NCBI GenBank assembly: GCA_947646735.1
Contig: CANTFK010000993.1
Coordinates: 124,001-188,000, forward strand
DNA: 64,000 bases
DNA from: Peronospora farinosa
Taxonomy: Eukaryota > Oomycota > Peronosporomycetes > Peronosporales > Peronosporaceae
Direction of reading: 5' to 3'
The notes below the pieces were generated by a model. That model saw nothing but the letters and a program-made list of their open reading frames with translations. It searched no databases and was not told the origin of the DNA. Below are positions 1-8,878 of the stretch, piece by piece. The first letter of the stretch is position 1, and the number at the start of each line of letters is the position of its first letter. The translations under genes were made by a program, and so were the position numbers.

Positions 1-1375
1 TTGCCGTGTCCACGAAGGTGTTCATCTCATCGCAGACTCTTGAAGTGAGCATTTGACGCTCGTGAAGTCTCTTTTGGTCGTGATATCGTTTCTCGTGCGT
101 AGCTCGTCCTATATTTGTCAGTAAGGTACATACGCCACATGTTTACGATAGAGGGTGGGGTCGAGTGTGCTCATTAAGGCTGTCACATTAAGCATCGGAC
201 AGTTTCGTAGCGATGATATGGATACGTCAATGAGGTGACGATTGGGAGGAAGGTTGCGTTTCGCGACAGAACGATTGCCTGCATCAAGCGCAGGCGGTAT
301 ACAGAGGGGCAGCTAGTGTACACGTTCATAGGAAGGACTTTGAAGAGAGAGTCACTTCAGCTGATCAGGTCATATCACTGTCCCATCAAGAACAAAGCTG
401 AGAGCGCTGAAAGTACTCGTCTACTAAACGGACAAGTGGTGGACTCTAGCTGCATCCCATGAGAAACGCGTACTATAAAGTTTAATTTAGTCTACAGCCT
501 GATGGTGTAGATGACCACATGCTGGCTGTAGCTCGTAACAGTCGACGGTTTTACATTACGCTTCTTTCAAATGGGTAAATGTTGCCACATCGCAGACTAG
601 TCAAGTAGCTTCTAACGCCAGCGTGGCCGCAAGTCGCGACTGCTGCATCTGCAAGATCAGACCCGTCTGCGCCAGTTAGTAGTGGCACCATCGCTTGACC
701 TCAAATTGACTTCAGGATCTTCGACGACCATTTCATCGGTTTGACGTCTTTTCACTTCAAGACAAGCATCCTGCTCAAGATGGCGAGATATAGTACCAGA
801 ATCAAGACATATATACGATTCAATCTGTGCAGAATGCCCTCAATAAAGGTAACATTCGTGATATGTACGCAACAAGAAAGCTCTAGATCATGGGCATCCT
901 GTACACTAGCAATGTTGCTAGCTGCACAAAGCACATCAGTAGCGCTCTGTAATACAGGATTCTATCATTGTCTATTGTGCTACTATGATGCGCTAGCTGT
1001 TCTTGCTCTCCATCGCTCTTGTACACTCAATCAAACATCCATCACTATTGTCGTTTCAATCATTTATCCGTCAATCCTGGTCATTTCTAACACTCTTCTT
1101 CGGCTACGACTTACCGTTCTAGACTATGGCTGGCCTACCAAAATGGTGATATTGAAGTGAGTGTCGTTAGCTAATATCGACTTTACCGGTATAGACGAAG
1201 CTCAATTCGATACAAATAAGTCGAAAACTGCAAGTACGTAAACATGGGTTGGTGTCCTAACTAGGCAAAAGTATCAATCAATGCACTACATGTTAAATAT
1301 TCACACCTCTTCTTTCTCTTCAACTATTCCTCCTCAATTTTTTCCTTGTTGCATGCATCATTCACCCGTCACTTC
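1..1375. other. intergenic, no supported gene
   Basis: Open stretches here (for example 235-462 and 741-1160 on +) begin with GTG or TTG rather than ATG and have no recognisable motif. I see no supported gene. The sequence just 3' of the PX-like gene (about 1300-1375) is pyrimidine rich. A 5' fragment of a neighbouring gene cannot be excluded because the window begins here. Confidence 0.5.
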
Positions 1376-2146
1376 TCACGAAAAGAATGATTCGCCAGTT
1401 TGTTCCAACAGAAAGCGCTTGATAAGCGCCGGGATAATGTGGTAGCCACGCAATGACCTTGGACACGATGTGTAGTCCTCGCGCGCCATGAACACAAGTT
1501 CATTGATAAAGGAGCTCAGAATATGCTTTCGTTCTTCCGTCGTGGTCGTAAACTTGACCTTGAGACTTGGTTTATACGGCGTCACGTGCAAAAAATGCAG
1601 CAGACCGATGCAATACGTGCACGATTTGCACTTGGAGTGGCGCTTACGTGCACTGTGAGCCACATTAGAGCGCAGCCTTGCAAAACTCGAGTACCGCTGT
1701 TCAATCTGATAGTCTGGGCCTCTGTCTTTTGGTTCGAGATCCCCTGGACGCTTGTGTGGTGGACATAGCTGCCCCGTTGACACAGAACGACGTGTAGACG
1801 GCAATCCCTTTTGCTGACGATAGCGATATACGTCCAGTATAAAGTAAATAACGCCATCTTCACGCTCTATCACGTCGTGAATGGTAATAAACTCGATGCG
1901 TGAAAGAAATTGACGGACCTCTCTGGCTCGAGACACTTGCTGTGGGAACATCATGACGGGCGCTAACTTCAGCTCGCGTAGCATGAATATTGTTACATCC
2001 AATGCAGTCGTTCCTCTCTCTGTCTCTCCATCAATTGTCGTAACGTTTTCATTCTTGTGACTGCTTAAATTCGGAGGTGAAAAAGTGTCGAGCATTAAAG
2101 CAGTGACTTCATGTTGTTCACTGTCATCTGAGTTGACTTTTGCCAT
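1376..2146 (-). CDS. PX-like protein with Cys-x2-Cys insert (family copy 1)
   Basis: A 256-residue protein from the first in-frame ATG at 2146; the open frame continues upstream only to a GTG. Residues about 80-240 form a PX-like (phox homology, phosphoinositide-binding) fold. In order: a short beta segment, a Y-F-I-L-D-V-Y strand, the basic motif IEQRYSSF near 148, a C-x2-C pair near 176/179 (with an additional Cys at 173), an EERKxxLxxFxNE helix, a third Cys near 228 and a final amphipathic helix IIPALIKRFLL. Eight paralogues lie at 42-57 kb. PX domains target proteins to phosphoinositide membranes; that role is inferred here. The N-terminal 75 residues are polar and unrecognised. It is divergent with the multicopper oxidase gene, 219 bp apart. 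Confidence 0.75.
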   Translation of the reverse strand: MAKVNSDDSEQHEVTALMLDTFSPPNLSSHKNENVTTIDGETERGTTALDVTIFMLRELKLAPVMMFPQQVSRAREVRQFLSRIEFITIHDVIEREDGVIYFILDVYRYRQQKGLPSTRRSVSTGQLCPPHKRPGDLEPKDRGPDYQIEQRYSSFARLRSNVAHSARKRHSKCKSCTYCIGLLHFLHVTPYKPSLKVKFTTTTEERKHILSSFINELVFMAREDYTSCPRSLRGYHIIPALIKRFLLEQTGESFFS

Positions 2147-2365
2147 AAGAAATTCGTTCTGAGAATTATTTAAAGTGACATTTCTTTTGAAGTAGTAGCT
2201 GCAGAAGCCCGTAATCACGCGACATCGCGTAATACCTTTTAGAAATGATCATACTGCCACTTCTGGCTTAATATCGGTATGTCGGTTTCGTATCGGTTCC
2301 CAACCTACTAGTATACTACCGGTTCTCTACCAGTTCTCTACCACACCTTCCCATCATCTTACAAT
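2147..2365. promoter_or_regulatory. shared divergent promoter region
   Basis: The 219 bp between two divergent start codons must hold both promoters. It contains near-repeats of a 'ccggttctctacc' / 'ccagttctctacc' type at about 2320-2343 and several 'atcggt' steps. No canonical TATA box is evident. The assignment rests on position only. Confidence 0.35.
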
Positions 2366-4354
2366 ATGATGCTGTCCGGTGACGGCAGCCGCAAACGCAC
2401 AGCGACACCTCGCTCTTTGAGCATCAACAAACGTAATAGCTACGGTACTGGTGTATTCTGCGAGACCAAACACTTGGACACAGAGGCATCAGAAGTACAA
2501 GACCACGACACGAATGAGGTTAACGATCGTCCACTGACGCGACATGGACGACGTCGGAAGTGGGCTTCTAGTTTTGTCGTGGGCGTTGGAATCGTCGTGC
2601 TCTTTGTCGTGACGTCGTTGTATCAGACGAGACAGTCAAAAAACATACAAACAGATGTACATGTTTCGATACGTTACAAACTGTTGCACCAGCTGTTGGA
2701 ACAGCTGCCAGAGCTCGTACCACTTGAGACAAGAAGGTCAGTCCATGGAGAACTAAATACCTCTCTAATTGTAGCTCAAAAGCTCGTTAATAATGGTCCC
2801 ATTGCATTCTACACACGTGCCTTTGACAATTCGGTACCTGGTCCTTTATTGGTGTTACAACCAGGAGATGTTTTAAATATCCATTTGATAAACAAGTTAG
2901 GACCCAATGGACCGGGAAATTGGACTTTCAACACCATGCATGGACCGAATAATACGAATTTACATTTTCATGGAATGCATGTGGATCCAACAGGGACAGC
3001 AGACAATGTGTTTCGTATTGTATCTCCTGGAAAAAGTGCCAAGACTCGGCTACATGTTCCACAGAATCATCCACGAGGATTATTCCATTACCATCCACAT
3101 GTCCATGGATCAGTGTTTTTGCAAATGAGTGGAGGGATGGTCGGACCTATTGTGGTGGAAGATGACCCGGATACACTACCACAACAATTTGTAGCAATCA
3201 AGCAACAACATGTCGTGGTGTTGCAAGAATTCAAGTTTAGCGGAGGTATATTGACATCGTTAGTGGGGGCGGCTCAGGCATCGCGCAGTACATTGGACAT
3301 GCAGCTCACGTATACTAACAAGACCAAGCTTGAAGCACAGGTGAGAACGTTGTATCCGGATGTACAGGAGATGGAGCGCCCTATTCGAAATGCTAAATTG
3401 TCAAAGGAACTGCTGGAAGAAATGGACTCGTCCGGAGAGAAGCCGCAGATCCCACCCATTGCCCAATACTTTTCCGTGAACGGACAATATCTGCCCAAGA
3501 TCAAAGTGCACCCACATGAAAATGTCCTTCTTCGTATGCTGCATGCTGGTGGTACGGCCTCTTTGGAAGTGCAAGTGCCGGGCTGTGTTATCACATTGGC
3601 CTCAAGTGACGGCCTTTATCTGCCAAAACCTCGTCAAATGAAAACTGTAATACTTTCACCTGGAGCTCGAGTCGACCTCATTCTGAACTGTGAGCCCAGC
3701 GCAGACGGCGGCATGGAGATGTTACGGCCAATTCAATCCGTTAAGAACCCAGAACTTCATGATTTTATGGGCAACCACTCGGATCTCTACTCTGGCGTAT
3801 TAGCGTTCGTCCATGTGCAAGGCAAGTCACTCGCTGAACCTCTTATCACAGCGGTACCGCCGCCTTCGGAACTTTACGGTCCATCGAAAAGTTTGCTCGA
3901 TTTGTCGGCGGAGGATCGTGCCAGTATGGATCCGCTGCCATTCGCGTTTGAGTTCACGATGGGTGATGTAGTGATGAAGGACGGCTTTTACTACAAGCCG
4001 TACTACATTAACCATGCGCTTTTTGATGGCAGCAGTATCCGTACTATGACCCTTGGTCGCGTGCAGGAGTGGATCATCATCAACAGGAGAGACGAGAGCG
4101 GTGAAGTGACGCTTAAAAACCATCCGTTCCACTTGCACACGAATGCTTTCCAAATTGTAAATATGAGTCATGGTCACGGCATCGACTACGAGGTCGGTGA
4201 CTGGCGCGACGTCATCTCTGTGCCCACACCTGGAAACGTGACCATTCGTTTTCGCCCGGAGGATTACACGGGTATTGTCGTTGCACACTGTCACGTTCTT
4301 GGCCACTCGGACGCAGGTATGATCGCCGGTGTGGAAATGATTGCTGGGGATTGA
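2366..4354 (+). CDS. membrane-anchored multicopper oxidase (laccase-like)
   Basis: A 662-residue single-exon protein. A basic N-terminus (R-H-G-R-R-R-K) is followed by one hydrophobic segment at about 68-86, predicting a type II membrane anchor rather than a cleaved signal peptide. The ectodomain carries all four copper-binding blocks: HFHGMH near 200, HYHPHVHGS near 240, HPFHLHTN near 590 and AHCHVLGHSDAGM near 640. In the last block the type-1 copper Cys is followed by His at +5 and Met at +10, as in laccases and ascorbate-oxidase-like enzymes. The protein should therefore oxidise phenolic or metal substrates outside the cell or in the secretory lumen while reducing O2 to water. Many N-x-S/T sites fit a secreted domain. 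The substrate cannot be read from sequence. It converges with the sugar transporter, with stops 154 bp apart. Confidence 0.93.
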   Translation: MMLSGDGSRKRTATPRSLSINKRNSYGTGVFCETKHLDTEASEVQDHDTNEVNDRPLTRHGRRRKWASSFVVGVGIVVLFVVTSLYQTRQSKNIQTDVHVSIRYKLLHQLLEQLPELVPLETRRSVHGELNTSLIVAQKLVNNGPIAFYTRAFDNSVPGPLLVLQPGDVLNIHLINKLGPNGPGNWTFNTMHGPNNTNLHFHGMHVDPTGTADNVFRIVSPGKSAKTRLHVPQNHPRGLFHYHPHVHGSVFLQMSGGMVGPIVVEDDPDTLPQQFVAIKQQHVVVLQEFKFSGGILTSLVGAAQASRSTLDMQLTYTNKTKLEAQVRTLYPDVQEMERPIRNAKLSKELLEEMDSSGEKPQIPPIAQYFSVNGQYLPKIKVHPHENVLLRMLHAGGTASLEVQVPGCVITLASSDGLYLPKPRQMKTVILSPGARVDLILNCEPSADGGMEMLRPIQSVKNPELHDFMGNHSDLYSGVLAFVHVQGKSLAEPLITAVPPPSELYGPSKSLLDLSAEDRASMDPLPFAFEFTMGDVVMKDGFYYKPYYINHALFDGSSIRTMTLGRVQEWIIINRRDESGEVTLKNHPFHLHTNAFQIVNMSHGHGIDYEVGDWRDVISVPTPGNVTIRFRPEDYTGIVVAHCHVLGHSDAGMIAGVEMIAGD

Positions 4355-4508
4355 GAAGATAGACCGGAGTATGCAGACATAGTAATGCATGAAGTGGTGA
4401 CTTGAAAATGAATCATGTATATGAATGTTAACGAGTGCTCGTTGACACGTCGAAGTGATTCCCCTCGCTACTAGATGTACTGTACGAAGCTGCTCGTGGT
4501 GTCTTCAG

Positions 4509-6059
4509 TTAGTGATGCGAGTTGATTTCTGCTTGGATTTCGTCCAACGTCTTGCCTTTCGTCTCCGGCACGAATTTGAGTGAGAATCCCAGTGTGAGTG
4601 TGAGTAGAAAAGCAAATGGAACGAAAATAAAGTCGCCCAGGGCAGCTTGCATGGCAGGAAAGACAATGCCAATGACGAAGAGTCCTATCCAGTTGACCAT
4701 CGTAGCGATAGAAGTGGCCGAAGTACGCGACTTGGGTGGAAACATCTCTGCTGCAATTAACCATGGAATCGGACCGAGGCCGATCTCGAAGAACCACACA
4801 AAGCTCATGACACCGCCTACACTTAGAATGCTCGAATACGGCAACAGATCTAGAAGTCCCACCGTCATAATTGCACTTGACACGAGCATGCCGACAATTG
4901 ACCATAGCAGCAGTGCGCGACGACCAGCAGAGTCCATAAGCATGAGAGCAACAATTGTTGCCAGTACATTCACAATGTAGACCAACGTAATGCCAACAAG
5001 CGAGTTTTCCAGTCCAGCACTTTCGAAGAACGAGCTAGCGTAGAACATGACCGCGTTGATCCCGCTCAATTGCTGTCCCAATTGCAACACCACAGCAACT
5101 AGTAGCGGCAAGCGAATGTTCTTGTCACGTAATACGTCTCCGACCCCTTGGATATCCCCCGTCTCGCTGCTATTTGCAGCCGAAATGTTATCAATTTCAT
5201 CACTTACATCGTCCGTCTGCCGCAACTTCCGCAACGTCTTCTCTGCTTCTATTGGATTGCCATTGTTCAACAACCACCGTGGACTCTCCACCAATAATGG
5301 AGAAAGCACAAGTTGTAAGGCGCCAAGTATTCCGGCAAATCCGAACATTAAACGCCATCCTGGCCGTGTAATGCCCTCACTCTCGCCTGCAAAGCCAAAA
5401 GCAAGAATAATTGTTGCTAGAATACCTAGCACCATAGCAACTTGGTACGTTGTTCCGAGAGCTCCACGCAAACTTGGAGGTGCTAGTTCGCCAAGATATA
5501 GCGGTACAATGACGGTAGCTGTTCCAGATGCAATTCCCACAAGGAAGCGGCCGATAATGAGCATGTACATGTCAAATGCAAATGCCATAACAAGTCCAGA
5601 GAGCAAAAAGAGACAGGAATTGGCATACATGGTCTTCTTCCGACCAATGGCACCACTTAATTGTCCACCGAGAATGGACCCAAATGGTCCACCCACTGCA
5701 AAACTGGATACACAAAGAGCCCAAAGCATGTCCGAATGACCTGGAAAGACTACATTAGGATTCAAAGCTCCCGTGATTGCCGTATTGTAGCCATATTGAA
5801 AAGCATTGATGACTGCCACGGTACATGAGACTAGTAATGGGTACGTGTACCCCGGCTCAGGTTCGTCATCTTCTTCGTTCAATAAAGGTTTAATTTCGCC
5901 ATGCTGGTAAAATCGATAGGAGTTTTTAATATTCGGTTTGAAAGGGAATAAAAAGATAGAATGTTATACCTTTTTCACAAGACGAGAAAGATTAGCCCAT
6001 GAACTACGAGGACGGAGCTGAGGAAATTCTCGTTCACTACGGAAAGATCGACGACGCAT
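4509..6059 (-). CDS. MFS sugar porter (hexose transporter family), two exons
   Basis: A 12-TM major facilitator of the sugar-porter family. Motifs include GRFLVGIASG with an LYLGE glutamate, ESPRWLL after TM6, QQLSGINAVMFY in TM7, the A-G-R-R loop and PETKGKTLDEIQ after TM12. The long reading frame opens only with a TTG at 5882, so I extended it. Exon 2 continues upstream to an acceptor TTTTACCAG (ending 5904), and exon 1 (6059-5970) opens with ATG and encodes about 30 residues rich in Arg and Ser. The 66-nt intron is 5904-5969 (GTATAA...CAG) and joins in frame, giving 494 residues. The N-terminal tail is basic then acidic (KPLLNEEDDEP). It probably imports a monosaccharide by H+ symport or facilitated diffusion; the substrate is unknown. 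Confidence 0.92.
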
Positions 6060-6610
6060 GCCTGGAAGCGCACGAAATGGCAGTTCTTGGTACAAACGTC
6101 GTTGCTCTTCACCTGAATCGAGTTAAATGTAGCCATGTTATAGTTTATTGTCATAGATTGATAATGTAAAGCATATGGTTCTGTAGAACGTACCATATGA
6201 TTTTAAATTGTGTACCGTACTCGCTCGGTCTAATCCTTGAGCTTTCTTCAAATTTTCCCAGCTTCTGTAGCCACCTTGCTCCAATCCACCACTTAATGCG
6301 GTCGACGCCATGACAAAAAATAGTCACGTTCAAAGATCTTTCACGTCCGTTTTGATGTCAAGCAAAACCAAAAGTGAAGATCGAGCTGAATGAGGCCGAA
6401 CGGTCAGTCGAAGAAGCCAAGTGAGATCTTAAATGGACGGCTTGGCAGCCAGTATCCTTGTGACTCCCACTTCAACGTCACACGTCACAGATTCCTAATT
6501 TAACGTATATTATAGGTTCAGTATAGATGCATAAAACCTACAATCATGACGCTCTCAGGACAAGACACACCGTATGATTCTTTGCATTTTCTTTGCGTGT
6601 GATTGGAATG
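6060..6610. other. intergenic, no supported gene
   Basis: This stretch separates the 5' end of the sugar transporter from the 3' end of the first MLO-like gene. I see no ORF with an ATG start and protein-like composition beyond the reconstructed transporter exon. The promoter of the transporter should lie within it. Confidence 0.5.
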
Positions 6611-8608
6611 TTAATTTGCACTCGAGTCTGTGGCTAGAACCGTCGCATTTTGTCGTAAATTGTAGACACCTTGAAGTGCCCGTGCACTAGAAAAAAGACG
6701 GCCTCGTTCTAATGATGTGCGTCTCATGAGCTTTTCAGTTGGAATTGATCCAGTCGTTGGAAGTCGTCGTAAAGAAGATGGATCATTTGTCGAGTTCTCA
6801 TCACTTGCATCAGGTTCTGGTTCTGGTCCAAAATGGGAGTGATACAGTAGTGGCACATGCCGCGTAGGACCAGTAAATGAAGTGAAGCGACTGAGTCGCA
6901 TTCCGTTATGATCGTCAATGGCAGTCAATAATTTGGGAACTCCATTGTCCATGCAATGCTCTTGTTGAACCAGCGTGACGAGTTGAATCAGTTGTGTGTA
7001 TTCGACACTCGTGCCTTGGAGTTCAAGCAATAGACTAACGACACTGTTGAACTTGAATCGAGTCAAGTGAGTGAGGAAACCAAACGACGTCAAGACTGTC
7101 CGAAGCTTGTGAATGTCAATGAAGCCCGTACGATGCAAGTCGTGCGACTGTAGTACTTGGTCCAGATCGGCAACTGAACATCCACTTTCCTTAAGACACT
7201 GGATCAACCCAATTGCAAACTCTGACCGTAGTTCGACAATCTCACTAAAGTGACTCACTACTTCGCCCAGTACCGTAACGTCAATGCGTACAATACTGGA
7301 GATCAGGACAAAGTCGCGAAAGATACCTTTCTGGAGAAACATGCCATTCACGACCAACGGAAGCGGGATCAAAATGATCGGCAAAAGCCCAAGTTTGTCA
7401 TATATATCGTCAAAGCTGTAGATTGCACCCTGCGCAAGCAATGCAACAAAGAATGCATTCAGGACCGTCATGAACGTGACGACAACATGCCACGCATTGC
7501 ACCAAAACAAAGGTAGATGAATCTTCGGTGAATCAGGCAAGACACCATCACTTGGTCGTGGTGCCGAACGCTTCTTGGAGCTCAAGATACGCATGGCTTT
7601 ACGAAAGCAGGTCGTAAGTAATTCAAGTCCTGCATCACCTTTCAGTTTACCTCCTTTCTCTGCCTCCTGTTCGAGTTCCATTTCTTCATGTTGCGCATGA
7701 ATTCGGTTCATAGCATCTAACGCGCTGTCAGCAGCTTCATGTTGCCAAGCACCTGCCTCATCTTCAGCGATCTGATTGAGGGTTCCAATCAGAATGGGTT
7801 TCTTGGTGCTGTAGCCTCCAATTTTCAGCAGTCGGTGCTTACAAAAGCGGAAGTAGAGCAGCACGAGGATATTGAGCAATACGGATACCCAAGCAAACAC
7901 CATGAACGTCTCAACGAGCTCGTAGTGCACATTGATTTTGAAATTCTCGAAAATTTGAACGACAGCACTGAGAGCCCATGACATTCCAAGTATGAGTATC
8001 CAAATGGACGGTTCAACTTCAATTGAATGGACAATGTTGTTGGCCTGAGCACGGCGTAGGTATTTCGAGAAAGGAAAGAGTTGAGGAAGTCCGAATCGAG
8101 AGAGAAAGAGATGTCGTAGTATTCGATGCTCGATGACTTTTTTCTTGAGTAGATCAGCATTTAGTTTTCTGTTGTCCGATGTCGAAGTTGCATTGTCCGA
8201 CGCATTCAAGACATTGACCAAGTCTTGAGTTGTAATCAATTCGGCTAGATCCACTCGTTTGTTATGTCTTCGTAGTAATAGCAGGACAATGATTGCTTGG
8301 TACACAAGTCCAAGGGCCAAAATAAAGATGATGAGATCAGCGACTTCAAATGCCAACATGGTACGACTATGATCATCTAAACCACCTACTTCCGTCAGCA
8401 TCTTAACAATGAAACTCAGTAGTCCGAGAATCATTAATTCACGATAGACTTTCTTGAGCATGAGCTGATACTTTTCATTGTGGGCTGCAAGATAATGCTC
8501 CAAGTGATGTAAACCAGTTTCAAACAAGAGGAGACATATTGCCAATACATTCAAGACGACGACAATCTGATACACTTGGACATCTCCATCTACGGATTCT
8601 TCAGCCAT
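6611..8608 (-). CDS. MLO-like seven-TM protein with degenerate EF-hand (copy 1)
   Basis: A 665-residue protein with about seven hydrophobic segments (approximately 13-34, 57-72, 86-113, 200-222, 232-255, 375-398, 405-428). After the first TM comes a K-x-YRELMILGLLSF block like the K-x-ELM-LG-IS block of plant MLO proteins, and LPQLFPFSKYLRRAQ precedes TM4. The long cytosolic loop, the F-W-x-x-AWH segment before TM6 and the 7-TM count also resemble the MLO family. The cytosolic C-terminus has a degenerate EF-hand-like loop (T-G-F-I-D-I-H-K-L) followed by a low-complexity tail. The MLO assignment is by pattern and not certain; the role (calcium-linked membrane protein) is inferred. It is the most divergent of the four copies and lies in tandem with copy 2, 270 bp downstream of that gene's stop in the direction of transcription. 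Confidence 0.75.
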   Translation of the reverse strand: MAEESVDGDVQVYQIVVVLNVLAICLLLFETGLHHLEHYLAAHNEKYQLMLKKVYRELMILGLLSFIVKMLTEVGGLDDHSRTMLAFEVADLIIFILALGLVYQAIIVLLLLRRHNKRVDLAELITTQDLVNVLNASDNATSTSDNRKLNADLLKKKVIEHRILRHLFLSRFGLPQLFPFSKYLRRAQANNIVHSIEVEPSIWILILGMSWALSAVVQIFENFKINVHYELVETFMVFAWVSVLLNILVLLYFRFCKHRLLKIGGYSTKKPILIGTLNQIAEDEAGAWQHEAADSALDAMNRIHAQHEEMELEQEAEKGGKLKGDAGLELLTTCFRKAMRILSSKKRSAPRPSDGVLPDSPKIHLPLFWCNAWHVVVTFMTVLNAFFVALLAQGAIYSFDDIYDKLGLLPIILIPLPLVVNGMFLQKGIFRDFVLISSIVRIDVTVLGEVVSHFSEIVELRSEFAIGLIQCLKESGCSVADLDQVLQSHDLHRTGFIDIHKLRTVLTSFGFLTHLTRFKFNSVVSLLLELQGTSVEYTQLIQLVTLVQQEHCMDNGVPKLLTAIDDHNGMRLSRFTSFTGPTRHVPLLYHSHFGPEPEPDASDENSTNDPSSLRRLPTTGSIPTEKLMRRTSLERGRLFSSARALQGVYNLRQNATVLATDSSAN

Positions 8609-8723
8609 TTTTTACTTGGGCAGGAATAAACAAATGAAAGCGATCATGCACGTACTGATTCTTCCTTGAGGATGAGTACATTCTCGCCAATCCAATCATA
8701 TTGTCAACTGTTTTATGCCATAG

Positions 8724-8744
8724 GTACGTACGTACGTACGTACG
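8724..8744. repeat. (GTAC)5 microsatellite
   Basis: Five perfect GTAC units plus one base lie in the 270-bp gap between two tandem MLO-like genes, upstream of the copy-1 start. Each unit is self-complementary, so the tract can form a small cruciform. Confidence 0.9.
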
Positions 8745-8878
8745 CAAAGCAACCATGAGCTTCCTGCTGATTTTTTTAGGGTGGGTAGTACCCATGCTCC
8801 ACGATTTTTTAGATGCATTCCATCAGCAGTTGAGAATCTAGTTTTTTGATTGAGGCACGAGTCTAGACAAGTGGCTAG

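Noticed and set aside
741..1160. 139-codon plus-strand ORF near the window start
   Set aside because: It starts with TTG, and its hydrophobic Ser/Leu/Ile content looks like AT-rich non-coding DNA.
1523..1768. Plus-strand ORF inside PX-like copy 1
   Set aside because: It is the opposite-strand shadow of the PX gene and has no motif of its own.
3827..4390. 187-codon minus-strand ORF under the multicopper oxidase
   Set aside because: It overlaps the C-terminal copper-binding region of a clear gene, and its composition is what antisense of that gene would give.
5047..5739. 230-codon plus-strand ORF opposite the sugar transporter
   Set aside because: It is a complete shadow of the transporter with low-complexity Ser/Pro/Asn content and no family signature.
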